Shown piece after piece: positions 9,009-16,985 of a stretch of DNA of 54,126 bases. The stretch's first letter is position 1, and the number at the start of each line of letters is the position of its first letter. A program made the position numbers and the translations under genes. Source of the DNA: Castellaniella sp049650445 (GTDB taxonomy: Bacteria > Pseudomonadota > Gammaproteobacteria > Burkholderiales > Burkholderiaceae_B). The notes under the pieces were generated by a model that searched no databases, was not told the origin of the DNA, and saw only the letters and a program-made list of their open reading frames with translations. Location: assembly GCF_049650445.1 (NCBI RefSeq), contig NZ_JBASAD010000039.1, forward strand, positions 1 through 54,126, read 5' to 3'.

Positions 9009-9092
9009 GGATGACTCTCCTGTTTTATGTCCGTAATCCGGGCAGCAGTGGGTCGGAGTTCTGGCGCCCAAGAATCGTGGGGATTGAATGCG

Positions 9093-10031
9093 TTATTCCT
9101 TGCGGGCTTCTTCGTCCAGCAAGATATTGATCGCCTTCAATAGTGCGGTTTCATATCGCAGCTGCTCGGCCGCAATCCTGTCCTCGGTCCAGTCGTAGAA
9201 GCCTTTGCGCGCTGGCGACTTGACGCCGATATGGCCTTCTTCGACCAGGCGGCGCATATAAGCGCTGGGCTCCTGGTCGTTGTGCAAATGGGGGTACATG
9301 GTTTTTGCTGCGGCATAATGAATATCGATTCCCCCCAGGTCCTTCTGCAAAAGCGGACCGGCGGCGATATAGCGAAGACCAAAGCCATAGCGGACGGCGG
9401 CATCGACGTCCTCTGCCGAAGCGAATCCCTCTTCCACCAAGGCAATTGCCTCGCGCATCAGGGCATGCTGGATACGATTGGCCAGGAAGCCCGGAACATC
9501 ACGCTGCACCCGGATGGGCTTCTTGCCGACTTCGCACATGATCTGGCATACCCGCTCGGTGACGGCCTCATCGGACGCCGCGCTGCGCACCACCTCGACG
9601 GCAGGCACCAGGTGTGCCGGCATGAAGAAGTGCAATCCCAGCATGCGATCAAGCGTCGACAGACCCTGTCCAATGTCGCTGATGGGAAAACTGGATGAAT
9701 TGCTGGTCAACGGAATCGATGCCGGGCAGAGGGCTTCTAGCCGGGCGAATACCGCTTTCTTGACTGCCAGAATTTCAAACACGCATTCAATGACGATATC
9801 CACTCCCCGCCAATCGATTGCGTCTAATTCTTCATGGATGGTGACTGTTCCACCTATATTCCCGTTGCCGATGACACTGCCGGCTGCGGTGATTTTTCCC
9901 GGCAAGGCCGCTCGCACGGACGCATCCGTTTCAACGACGTCTGCGTTCCAGCCCGCAGCACAGAATATCGCCGCCACTGCCGATCCCATCGTGCCGCCAC
10001 CAATCACCACGGCTTTTCCAGTTTTATTCAT
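9093..10031 (-). CDS. 3-hydroxyacyl-CoA dehydrogenase-fold enzyme, L-gulonate 3-dehydrogenase-like
   Basis: The 312-residue protein has the N-terminal Rossmann motif VVIGGGTMGSAVAAIF, an acidic residue in VVETDAS selecting NAD, ECVFEILAVKK, TSNSSSFPISDIG, the catalytic His in GLHFFMPAHLVP, and a C-terminal helical domain with ANRIQHALMREAIALVEEG. This size and pattern match the lambda-crystallin/L-gulonate 3-dehydrogenase and carnitine dehydrogenase branch rather than fatty-acid FadB. It is the promoter-proximal gene of the sugar-acid operon. A gulonate or a related hydroxy acid would be a fitting substrate. Its start codon and ribosome-binding site lie inside a perfect 12-bp inverted repeat (10030-10064). 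Confidence 0.82.
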   Translation of the reverse strand: MNKTGKAVVIGGGTMGSAVAAIFCAAGWNADVVETDASVRAALPGKITAAGSVIGNGNIGGTVTIHEELDAIDWRGVDIVIECVFEILAVKKAVFARLEALCPASIPLTSNSSSFPISDIGQGLSTLDRMLGLHFFMPAHLVPAVEVVRSAASDEAVTERVCQIMCEVGKKPIRVQRDVPGFLANRIQHALMREAIALVEEGFASAEDVDAAVRYGFGLRYIAAGPLLQKDLGGIDIHYAAAKTMYPHLHNDQEPSAYMRRLVEEGHIGVKSPARKGFYDWTEDRIAAEQLRYETALLKAINILLDEEARKE

Positions 10032-10064
10032 ATTGCCTTCTCGAAAGATTTAAGAAGGCAATAT
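10030..10064 (-). promoter_or_regulatory. Perfect 12-bp inverted repeat burying the ribosome-binding site and start of the operon's first gene
   Basis: Arms 10030-10041 and 10053-10064 are exact reverse complements (ATATTGCCTTCT on the plus strand) around an 11-nt loop. In the transcript the 3' arm contains the Shine-Dalgarno AGAAGG and the first two bases of the AUG. The SD is therefore paired with CCUUCU of the 5' arm. This could be a translational switch, or a DNA operator overlapping the start. Confidence 0.6.
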
Positions 10065-10100
10065 ACATATCGAGGATTAATTAGTAAAATTGAAATTGAT

Positions 10101-10113
10101 GAATATAGTATTC
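10101..10113. promoter_or_regulatory. Small AT-rich palindrome in the divergent promoter region
   Basis: GAATA-TAG-TATTC lies between the sugar-acid operon and the divergent LysR gene, 43 bp before the LysR start. The surrounding 10060-10130 stretch is unusually AT-rich for this genome. LysR proteins typically bind such interrupted dyads between divergent genes, so this is a candidate operator. No clear -35/-10 pair could be fixed. Confidence 0.35.
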
Positions 10114-10156
10114 TATTTTTTCAATAGTTTGACAGCCAGGAAAAGGAGACGACCGG

Positions 10157-11113
10157 ATGCTGGGAGATCTGAAGCAGTTGCGAGCGGCACTGGCCATTGC
10201 ACGCCTGGGCAACTTCACACGGGCGGCGCATGAGCTCCATATTTCACAATCGGCCCTGACCCTGCAGGTCCAGCAACTGGAATCGCAACTGGACACGCAA
10301 CTGTTCGATCGAAGCCGCCGCCATGTCAGTCTGACCCCCCAGGGACTGGCACTGCTGCCGCGCATCGAGCAGGTGATCGCCCAGATGGAGGACCTCGTCA
10401 GATTTGCGCGCGACGCGAGCGATCCCGAGCGCGGCACAGTCACCGTCGCCGTGCTGCCCTCATTAGGGGCAGGGCTGCTGCCCCAGGCGATCCGCCGCCT
10501 GAAACGCGACTATCCGCGCATCGACGTACGCATTGCCGATACGGTCGCCACGCGAGTGACAGACCTGATACGAAACGGTGATGCCGATTTCGGACTCAGC
10601 AGCCAGATCAAGCGTGTGCCCGAACTGACCTGGGAAAACCTGATGACGGACCACTTCTACGCCTTCATGGCCCACGACTACCCATGGAAGTCGCGGCGCA
10701 CGACGACGCTCAAGGAACTGGCCGCGCACCCGCTCATCCTTCCAGTCAGGGACAGCAGCGTCCGCATGCACATCGAGGCCGCCGCCGACAAGCAGAAAAT
10801 CCTGCTGCCCGCCGCCCACGAGGCCGTCTACAACTCGACCATATTGGCCATGGCGGCCGAGGGGCTGGGCGTCGCCGTACTGTCGAAACTGGCAGGCCTG
10901 GGCGGCGACACCCGGCGCCTGCGCCAGGTGGCAATCACCAACCCGCCAATCTACCGGCACATCGGCATCTTGCGGCGCGCCGGCCGCTCGCTTCCCCGTC
11001 CGGCAGAACTGCTAATCGAGGTCCTGCGGGAAAGCGTTCGTCAGGACGCGTCCCCGCGCGATGCAGCTAAAATCCCTCTTTATTCAGACCAAACCGGTAC
11101 ACATTCATCATGA
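10157..11113 (+). CDS. LysR-family transcriptional regulator
   Basis: The 318-residue protein has an N-terminal winged HTH (residues 1-60; LAIARLGNFTRAAHELHISQSALTLQVQQLE) and a periplasmic-binding-like effector domain (about 92-300). AAGGAGACGACCGG precedes the ATG. It is transcribed divergently from the sugar-acid operon across a 125-bp gap, the classical arrangement for a LysR activator of that operon with the pathway substrate or an intermediate as co-inducer. Its stop overlaps the gshA start by 4 bp (ATGA), an unexpected coupling to an unrelated biosynthetic gene. Confidence 0.88.
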   Translation: MLGDLKQLRAALAIARLGNFTRAAHELHISQSALTLQVQQLESQLDTQLFDRSRRHVSLTPQGLALLPRIEQVIAQMEDLVRFARDASDPERGTVTVAVLPSLGAGLLPQAIRRLKRDYPRIDVRIADTVATRVTDLIRNGDADFGLSSQIKRVPELTWENLMTDHFYAFMAHDYPWKSRRTTTLKELAAHPLILPVRDSSVRMHIEAAADKQKILLPAAHEAVYNSTILAMAAEGLGVAVLSKLAGLGGDTRRLRQVAITNPPIYRHIGILRRAGRSLPRPAELLIEVLRESVRQDASPRDAAKIPLYSDQTGTHSS

Positions 11114-12684
11114 GCCTGGCCTCGGAACGACGCGCCCTCCTGGCGGCGCAACCTGAACTATTGCGCGCCATCCGACGCGGCATCGAAAAAGAAGGCCTGC
11201 GGGTGGATGCGGCCGGGAACCTGGCCACGACCCCGCATCCATCCGCCCTGGGCTCGGCACTGACCAACCCCCGCATCACCACCGACTATTCCGAATCCCT
11301 GCTGGAACTCATCACCCGGCCTTTGCCCGACGCGCCTGCGCTGATCGGCGAACTGACCGACATCCACCGCTACGTCGCGCAACGCAACCCCGGCGAACCG
11401 ATCTGGAACCAGTCCATGCCGGCGCACCTGCCGCCAGAGGCCGACATCCCCATCGCCTGGTATGGCACGTCCAACACCGGGATGCTCAAGCACGTCTACC
11501 GGCAGGGCCTGGCCTGGCGCTACGGCAAGGTCATGCAATGCATCGCCGGGGTGCATTACAACTTCTCGCTGCCAGAGGCCACCTGGGACCTGCTGGCCGA
11601 CGGCGACACGGCGCAGGACCGGCGCAACACCGGCTACATGGCCTTGATCCGCAATTTCACACGCCACGCCTGGTTGCTGATGTACCTGTTCGGTGCTTCG
11701 CCGGCTGTGTCCCGCAGCTTTTTGCAGCACGCCGGCTTCGAGGCCCAGTTGACGCGGCTCAGCCCGGACACCTACTGTCTGCCCTGGGCCACCAGCCTGC
11801 GCATGAGCGACCTGGGCTACAAGAGCCCGATCCAGTCCGACCTGCAGCTCTGCTACAACGATCTGGATACCTTCACTGCCCGCATCCACCGCGCCGCCAC
11901 GACGCCATGGCCCGCCTACGAGGCCATCGGCACCCACCGCGACGGCCAGCGCATCCAGTTGAACACCAACATCCTGCAGATCGAGAACGAATACTATTCC
12001 AACATCCGGCCCAAGCAGACCACGGCCCGCTGCGAACGGCCCAACACCGTGCTGCGCCAACGTGGCATCCAGTACATCGAGGTTCGCTGCATGGACATCG
12101 ACCCCTGGGCACCCGCCGGCATCGCGGTCGAAACCAGCCGATTCCTGGACGCCTTCCTGCTGTACTGCGCGGTCGAGGACAGCCCGATGTTTCCCCCGCC
12201 TGGTTTCTGCCAGGAAAGTCAGGATAATTTCGGCCTGGTTGCCCGCGCAGGCCGCAGCCCCGGTCTGCTGTTGCAACGCGACGGCCATGCCACCAGCCTG
12301 CGCGACTGGGCCGAAGAGGTTCTGGATCGCCTCGTGCCCTATGCCCGCCTGCTGGATGAGCTGACCGGCGATGGCGGCCATGCCGCAGCCCTGGATGCGC
12401 AACGCACCAAGACCCGCGATCCAGAGGCCACGCCCTCGGCCCGCCTGCTGGCCGCCCTGCGTGACAGCGGCCAGGAATTCCACGACTGGACCCTGGCACA
12501 AAGCCAGGCCCACTGGGATGCCCTGCGCGCGAACAGCCTGCCGGCCGATGTCCTGGCGGACTACGACGCGACTGCCCGGGCCTCCATCGCGGACCAGGCC
12601 GCCATCGAAGCCGCCGACACGATTTCCTTCGAGGACTACGTGGCGCGCTTCCACGCGGCGCTGGGGCCGGTTCCGGTGCATTGA
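11110..12684 (+). CDS. gshA: Glutamate-cysteine ligase (proteobacterial type)
   Basis: GshA joins L-glutamate and L-cysteine with ATP, the first step of glutathione synthesis in the cytoplasm. The 524-residue product has the family signatures GIEKEGLRVDAAGNLATTPHP at the N-terminus (Glu metal ligands), TDYSESLLELIT, YGKVMQCIAGVHYNFSLP, NTNILQIENEYYSNIRP and RGIQYIEVRCMDIDPW. Length matches the gamma/betaproteobacterial class (about 520). The start overlaps the LysR stop by 4 bp, so it is probably co-transcribed with lysR in addition to any promoter inside that gene. Confidence 0.96.
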   Translation: MSLASERRALLAAQPELLRAIRRGIEKEGLRVDAAGNLATTPHPSALGSALTNPRITTDYSESLLELITRPLPDAPALIGELTDIHRYVAQRNPGEPIWNQSMPAHLPPEADIPIAWYGTSNTGMLKHVYRQGLAWRYGKVMQCIAGVHYNFSLPEATWDLLADGDTAQDRRNTGYMALIRNFTRHAWLLMYLFGASPAVSRSFLQHAGFEAQLTRLSPDTYCLPWATSLRMSDLGYKSPIQSDLQLCYNDLDTFTARIHRAATTPWPAYEAIGTHRDGQRIQLNTNILQIENEYYSNIRPKQTTARCERPNTVLRQRGIQYIEVRCMDIDPWAPAGIAVETSRFLDAFLLYCAVEDSPMFPPPGFCQESQDNFGLVARAGRSPGLLLQRDGHATSLRDWAEEVLDRLVPYARLLDELTGDGGHAAALDAQRTKTRDPEATPSARLLAALRDSGQEFHDWTLAQSQAHWDALRANSLPADVLADYDATARASIADQAAIEAADTISFEDYVARFHAALGPVPVH

Positions 12685-12706
12685 GATTGAAACACAGGCG
12701 GTGATT

Positions 12707-12777
12707 TGTATTTTATAAATACATTGAATAAGCTGTATTTTATAAATACAAATTATCTTGTGTATTTTGAATATACA
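12707..12777. promoter_or_regulatory. Three evenly spaced 17-bp operators upstream of hipBA
   Basis: TGTATTTTATAAATACA occurs at 12707-12723 and 12734-12750, and a near copy TGTATTTTGAATATACA at 12761-12777. Each is a dyad TGTATTT-N3-AAATACA, with two changes in the third copy's right half. Start-to-start spacing is exactly 27 bp both times. The array ends 41 bp before the hipB ATG, so a promoter must overlap it. HipB-type antitoxins autoregulate by binding such repeated dyads. Confidence 0.8.
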
Positions 12778-12818
12778 ACCTAAGATTTGTGGTACCGCTC
12801 GTCTGCAGGGTCGCGTCC

Positions 12819-13079
12819 ATGAACGACTTCACCATCCGCACTGCGCAGCAACTGCCCGCGTTGCTACAGGGTTTTCGCAAGCAGGCCGGCCTGACCCAGG
12901 CCGAGGCAGCACTGCGGCTGGGCGTCACGCAACAGACGCTCTCTGCCTTGGAGCGCAACGCGGAAAAAGTCAGCACCGAGCGCCTGCTGCGCCTGCTGAG
13001 CATTCTGGGAGTCGACCTCGTCCTGCGCAAACGCGACGGCACGCAGCCCGACACGTCCACGTCAGGCCCGGCCTGGTAG
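12819..13079 (+). CDS. hipB: HipB-family antitoxin/XRE repressor
   Basis: The 86-residue product has one XRE-type helix-turn-helix (RKQAGLTQAEAALRLGVTQQTLSALERN, about 20-47) and the leucine-rich continuation STERLLRLLSILGVDLVLRKR typical of HipB. HipB dimers bind operators, fold back HipA and neutralise it. The ATG at 12819 is preferred over an upstream in-frame GTG at 12789, which would start only 12 bp after the last operator. The stop is 4 bp before hipA, so the pair is one operon. Confidence 0.9.
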   Translation: MNDFTIRTAQQLPALLQGFRKQAGLTQAEAALRLGVTQQTLSALERNAEKVSTERLLRLLSILGVDLVLRKRDGTQPDTSTSGPAW

Positions 13080-13083
13080 CGCC

Positions 13084-14427
13084 ATGGGCCGCCGATCCCG
13101 CACCCATGCACTGGGGCTCTGGATGAACGGCGCCTTCGTCGGCACCTGGACCCTCCCGCCCCAGGGCGTCGAAACCCTGCACTACGACGCTGACTGGATC
13201 GCATCACCGCAGGGACGTCCGCTGTCTCTGTCCCTGCCCTTCACGCCGGACAACGCACCACACCGTGGAAACGCCGTCCATGCCTGGTTCGACAATCTCT
13301 TGCCCGACAGCCAGAACATCCGCGAACGGATCGCGCGGCGATACGGCACGGCCTCTGTCTCTGCTTTCGACTTGCTGGCGGAAGTCGGTCGCGATTGCGT
13401 AGGTGCTCTGCAGATCTTGCCCGAAGGTGCCCACCCCGCCGAGACGGCATCCATCCAGGCCAGTCCGTTGAGTGACGCAGAAATCGCACAACTGCTGCGT
13501 GACACGCTCACGCCCGCCGCTGTCGGCGCGGATGATGAAGGCTTCCGGATTTCCATCGCCGGCGCCCAGGAAAAAACCGCGTTGCTGCGATTCGATGGCC
13601 GATGGTGCCGGCCTCATGAAACCACGCCGACGTCTCACATCCTGAAGCTGCCACTGGGACTGGTCGGCAATATGCGGCTCGATCTCAGGGACTCCATCGA
13701 GAACGAATGGCTCTGCGCCGAAATCCTGGCCGCCTACGGCATGCCTGTTGCCCGCTGCGAACCCCTGCGGTTCGAAGACATGAAAGTCCTGGCTGTCGAG
13801 CGCTTCGACCGGCGGTGGTGGCATCCGGACAACGGTGCCCCTCAGCTCATCCGCCTGCCGCAGGAAGACCTGTGCCAGGCGACCCGCACCCCGCCCCACC
13901 TCAAATACGAGGCCGATGGCGGCCCCGGCATGGACACGATCATGCCCCTGCTGAAAACCTCCGCCCAGCCCGAGCAAGACGTGCGGACGTTTTTCCAGGC
14001 CCAGGTGCTCTTCTGGATGCTGTGCGCCCCGGACGGCCACGCCAAGAACTTCAGCCTGTCCCTGCGGCCAGGCGGCGCCTACGCGCTCACCCCGCTGTAC
14101 GACGTACTGTCGGCCTATCCGGTACTCGGTGAAGGGCCAGGCCGAATCTCGCCGCACCGCGTCAAGATGGCCATGGCGGTGCGCTCGAAGAATCCGCACT
14201 GGCGCATGCGCGACATCCAGTGTCGGCACTGGCTGGCGGTCGGAGAGCGCCATGGCGTGATAAGCGCGGACGGTGGCGACGTTCGATCCGTCGTGGACGA
14301 CCTGGTCGCCCGTACGCCCGATGCGCTGGACACGGTTCAGGCCCGCCTGCCTCGGGATTTTCCGCCCGCGCTCGCCGACTGCATCCTGAAAGGATTGCGG
14401 GACGCGGCGGATCGGCTGGCAGGCTGA
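13084..14427 (+). CDS. hipA: HipA-family serine/threonine kinase toxin
   Basis: This 447-residue protein has the N-terminal HipA subdomain (about 10-110) and kinase core. RISIAGAQEKTAL is the P-loop-like region with the autophosphorylation Ser157. SHILK carries the ATP Lys188, VERFDR and LPQEDLCQA follow, DGHAKN has catalytic Asp317, and LTPLYD has metal ligand Asp340. In E. coli HipA phosphorylates glutamyl-tRNA synthetase and drives persistence; relatives target other proteins. All key residues are present, so the toxin looks active. It follows hipB by 4 bp and lies between gshA and a tRNA gene, consistent with acquisition as a small accessory module. Confidence 0.92.
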   Translation: MGRRSRTHALGLWMNGAFVGTWTLPPQGVETLHYDADWIASPQGRPLSLSLPFTPDNAPHRGNAVHAWFDNLLPDSQNIRERIARRYGTASVSAFDLLAEVGRDCVGALQILPEGAHPAETASIQASPLSDAEIAQLLRDTLTPAAVGADDEGFRISIAGAQEKTALLRFDGRWCRPHETTPTSHILKLPLGLVGNMRLDLRDSIENEWLCAEILAAYGMPVARCEPLRFEDMKVLAVERFDRRWWHPDNGAPQLIRLPQEDLCQATRTPPHLKYEADGGPGMDTIMPLLKTSAQPEQDVRTFFQAQVLFWMLCAPDGHAKNFSLSLRPGGAYALTPLYDVLSAYPVLGEGPGRISPHRVKMAMAVRSKNPHWRMRDIQCRHWLAVGERHGVISADGGDVRSVVDDLVARTPDALDTVQARLPRDFPPALADCILKGLRDAADRLAG

Positions 14428-14556
14428 CTGCGGCCTGGCTTCTTGTGAAGCCACCCATCGTCACGGTTTCCGGGAAATCGAGCGCCATGATTTCCTGCGC
14501 CACGGCGTTCCGATCCGTCACTACCGGATGGAAAAACGGCTCTGACCGGCCCAAAT

Positions 14557-14583
14557 GAAAAATGCCCAGCCGTGGCTGAGCAT
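14557..14583 (-). terminator. Rho-independent terminator for the tRNA-Arg transcript
   Basis: On the minus strand, 12 bp after the tRNA 3' end, ATGCTCAGC-CACG-GCTGGGCAT forms a 9-bp stem with one G-T pair. It is followed by TTTTT, as expected for a leftward tRNA transcript. Confidence 0.8.
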
Positions 14584-14594
14584 CATGCAGGTGG

Positions 14595-14666
14595 CGCGCC
14601 CGACAGGAATCGAACCTGTATCAGAAGCTTCGGAAACTCCTATTCTATCCATTGAACTACAGGCGC
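14595..14666 (-). tRNA. tRNA-Arg (anticodon CCG)
   Basis: Minus-strand sequence folds into a standard cloverleaf. The acceptor is GCGCCTG/CGGGCGC, D arm GTTC/GAAT, anticodon stem GGAGT/GCTTC with loop TTCCGAA, so the anticodon is CCG reading CGG. The T arm is ACAGG/CCTGT with loop TTCGATT, and the discriminator is G. The 3' CCA is not encoded. Length is 72 nt. Confidence 0.95.
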
Positions 14667-14872
14667 ATCAGCCGTCGGCACGGGGCCGACGTGTCTACCT
14701 GGGCACAGCCGCATGGGCCTACACAGGCGCCCCTGCCATTGCGGCACGGGGACGCCATTGTATCGTGTTTGTGCGTCCGCTGCTGGCCAGACGCGCGCAG
14801 GGCGGAGCACCGCCCACGGCGGCGGCGCAACGGCGACATGCACACATCCATGCAGCCACACAGGCCAGTCGC

Positions 14873-14878
14873 TATAAT
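14873..14878 (+). promoter_or_regulatory. Probable -10 box of the cytochrome gene
   Basis: A perfect TATAAT lies 44 bp before the cytochrome ATG. No good -35 is seen 16-18 bp upstream. The ribosome-binding site is probably AGGA at about 14912. The stretch 14667-14870 between the tRNA and this box shows no other convincing feature. Confidence 0.5.
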
Positions 14879-14922
14879 CTTCGGTTGAAGTCTATAACAC
14901 GAACGCGTACTAGGATCCCATC

Positions 14923-15816
14923 ATGAGTCTCCCTGAAAACGCCCACGGACACGAAAGCGCCATCAAGACCCCGCGTCAGTTGCTGATCACCGTCGTCCTG
15001 GCCTTCCTGATCCCGATCGCGGTCATCATCCTGCTGGTCAATCTGGTGGGTTCGTCCATCCGCACGGGCGCCGGCTCCGACAGCCAATCCGAAGAATCCA
15101 TCGCCCGGCGCATCCAGCCCGTGGCCGGCTTCAAGCTGGTCGACGCTGATGCGCCCAAGGTCTTCAAGACCGGCGAGCAAGTCTACCAATCCACCTGTTC
15201 GGCCTGCCACGGCACGGGCGTGGCGGGTGCGCCGAAGTTCGGCGACAAGGACGCCTGGGCCAAGTTCATCAAGCAGGGCTACGAAGACCTGGTCAAGAAC
15301 GCCATCCACGGCATTGGCGCCATGCCCCCGAAGGGCGGCAACGCCTCGCTGGACGACTTCGAAGTCGCGCGCGCCGTGGTCTACATGACCAACCAGTCGG
15401 GTGCCAGTTTCGAAGAACCCAAGGAACCGGCCGCCGACGGCGCGGCCAAGCCCGAAGCCGCTGCGCCCGCCGCCCCGGCCGAAGCCCCCAAGGCTGCCGA
15501 AGCCAAACCCGCTCCCGCCCCGGCCGCCGCGCCCCAGGCCGAAGCGGTCAAGCCTGCCGCCCAGGCCGAGGCCGGCAACGCGGTTGGCAAAAAGATCTAC
15601 GAATCCGTCTGCATCACCTGCCACTCCATCGGTCTGGCCGGCGCGCCCAAGTTCGGCGACAAGGCCGCCTGGGAACCCTTCGTCAAGACGGGCCCGGACA
15701 CCATGCTGAAGAACGCCATCTCCGGCGTGGGTGCCATGCCCCCGCGCGGCGGCTCGCAAGCCTCCGACGACGAGCTCAAGGCCGCCATCGAATATATGGT
15801 GGACGCCGCGAAGTAG
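14923..15816 (+). CDS. Di-haem cytochrome c5-family protein, membrane anchored
   Basis: The 297-residue protein has an N-terminal transmembrane anchor (about 20-45) followed by two cytochrome c5-like domains. The first has haem motif CSACH (about 92) and axial Met in GAMPPKGG (about 129). The second has CITCH (about 230) and GAMPPRGG. Between them is an Ala/Pro/Glu/Lys-rich linker of about 55 residues. The domains are exported to the periplasm and should shuttle electrons between respiratory complexes. A TATAAT box upstream and a strong terminator downstream make it a single-gene unit. Similar tandem c5 proteins are common in Burkholderiales. Confidence 0.9.
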   Translation: MSLPENAHGHESAIKTPRQLLITVVLAFLIPIAVIILLVNLVGSSIRTGAGSDSQSEESIARRIQPVAGFKLVDADAPKVFKTGEQVYQSTCSACHGTGVAGAPKFGDKDAWAKFIKQGYEDLVKNAIHGIGAMPPKGGNASLDDFEVARAVVYMTNQSGASFEEPKEPAADGAAKPEAAAPAAPAEAPKAAEAKPAPAPAAAPQAEAVKPAAQAEAGNAVGKKIYESVCITCHSIGLAGAPKFGDKAAWEPFVKTGPDTMLKNAISGVGAMPPRGGSQASDDELKAAIEYMVDAAK

Positions 15817-15857
15817 GCCCGATTCCGCCGCCCCGGCGCGGCCTTTCGGCACCGATC

Positions 15858-15884
15858 AGCCCCGGCTCGCGCCGGGGCTTTTTC
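15858..15884 (+). terminator. Rho-independent terminator after the cytochrome gene
   Basis: AGCCCCGGC-TCGC-GCCGGGGCT is a perfect 9-bp GC-rich stem followed by a run of T, 42 bp past the stop codon. Confidence 0.92.
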
Positions 15885-15931
15885 ATGCGCGGACGGCGCA
15901 GCTCACGGTCAGGGTTCACCCACCCTGTTTT

Positions 15932-15945
15932 CAAACAATTGTTTG
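15932..15945. promoter_or_regulatory. 14-bp perfect palindrome, candidate TetR-type operator
   Basis: CAAACAATTGTTTG lies 63 bp before the nitronate monooxygenase start. Palindromes with CAAACA/TGTTTG arms are typical of TetR-family operators controlling lipid or acyl-CoA genes. No TetR gene is adjacent, so the regulator would act from elsewhere. Confidence 0.5.
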
Positions 15946-16007
15946 ATTTAGAATGAGGCACTACCCGGCGGGCCGGCGGCCCCATCCTCACGCGGAGACA
16001 AAACCTC

Positions 16008-16985
16008 ATGCCTCACCCTCTCGTCACGTCGCTGCACCAGTCCATGACGCTGCCCGTCATGGCGGCGCCCATGTTCATCGTCTCGAACCCTGAACTGGTG
16101 ATCGCCCAGTGCGCCAGCGGCATCATCGGTTCGATGCCGGCGCTCAACGCGCGCCCCCAGGAAAAGCTGGGCGAATGGCTGACGCAGATCGACACCAGCC
16201 TGGCAGCCCTGCGCGCCGCTGATCCGGACCGGCCGATTCCGCCCTACGCGATCAACCACATCATCCACCGGTCCAACGACCGGCTGCAGCACGACCTGGA
16301 GGTCTGCGCCGCGCACCGCGTGCCGCTGATCATCACCAGCCTGCGCGCGCCCAATCAGGTCGTGGATGCGGTCCACGGCTGGGGCGGCAAGGTCTTCCAC
16401 GACGTGACCACGCTGCGCCACGCACAAAAGGCGCTGGAGGCTGGTGTCGACGGCCTGATCCTGGTGTGCGCGGGGGCCGGCGGCCATGCGGGCACGCTGT
16501 CGCCCTTCGCCCTGCTGGGCGAAGTCCGGCGCATCTTCGACGGCCCGATCTGCCTGTCGGGCGCGATCAGCCGGGGGCAGGACGTCCTGGCGGCGCGCGC
16601 CATGGGCGCTGATTTCGCTTACGTCGGCACGCGCTTCATCGCCAGCGAAGAAGCCAACGCCCAACCCGAATACAAGCAGATGATCGTCGACACGGCGGCC
16701 GCCGACATTGTCTATACCCCCTACTTCACCGGCATCCCGGGCAACTATCTGAAGCCCTGCGTACGCGCCATCGGCCTGGACCCCGACAATCTGCCGGCCG
16801 CCCAGGGTACGAACTTCGGCAGCGACAGCAAGAAAACCTGGCGCGACATCTGGGGCGCCGGCCAGGGCGTGGGCAACATCGACGCCGTGCGGCCCACCGC
16901 CGACATCGTCGCCCGCCTGCGCGACGAATACCGCGAGGCCGCCCAGGCGCTGCGCGACGGCTTCGTCGAGGAGGTCCGCGCATGA
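16008..16985 (+). CDS. Nitronate monooxygenase-family FMN enzyme
   Basis: The 325-residue product matches the class I nitronate monooxygenase/2-nitropropane dioxygenase family. Seen are PVMAAPMFIVSNPELVIAQC at the N-terminus, a GAGGHAG phosphate-binding segment, ISRGQDVLAARAMGADFAYVGTRFIASEEA for FMN binding, and YKQMIVDTAAADIVYTPYFTG. These are cytosolic FMN enzymes that oxidise nitronates, though many members have unknown substrates. It overlaps the following enoyl-CoA hydratase gene by 4 bp, suggesting a joint role, perhaps in degrading an unusual acyl compound. A TetR-like palindrome lies upstream. Confidence 0.88.
   Translation: MPHPLVTSLHQSMTLPVMAAPMFIVSNPELVIAQCASGIIGSMPALNARPQEKLGEWLTQIDTSLAALRAADPDRPIPPYAINHIIHRSNDRLQHDLEVCAAHRVPLIITSLRAPNQVVDAVHGWGGKVFHDVTTLRHAQKALEAGVDGLILVCAGAGGHAGTLSPFALLGEVRRIFDGPICLSGAISRGQDVLAARAMGADFAYVGTRFIASEEANAQPEYKQMIVDTAAADIVYTPYFTGIPGNYLKPCVRAIGLDPDNLPAAQGTNFGSDSKKTWRDIWGAGQGVGNIDAVRPTADIVARLRDEYREAAQALRDGFVEEVRA

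Noticed and set aside
14436..14453. Hairpin TGGCTTC-TTGT-GAAGCCA after hipA as a terminator
   Set aside because: The 7-bp stem is real but no T-run follows, so a terminator call is not supported.
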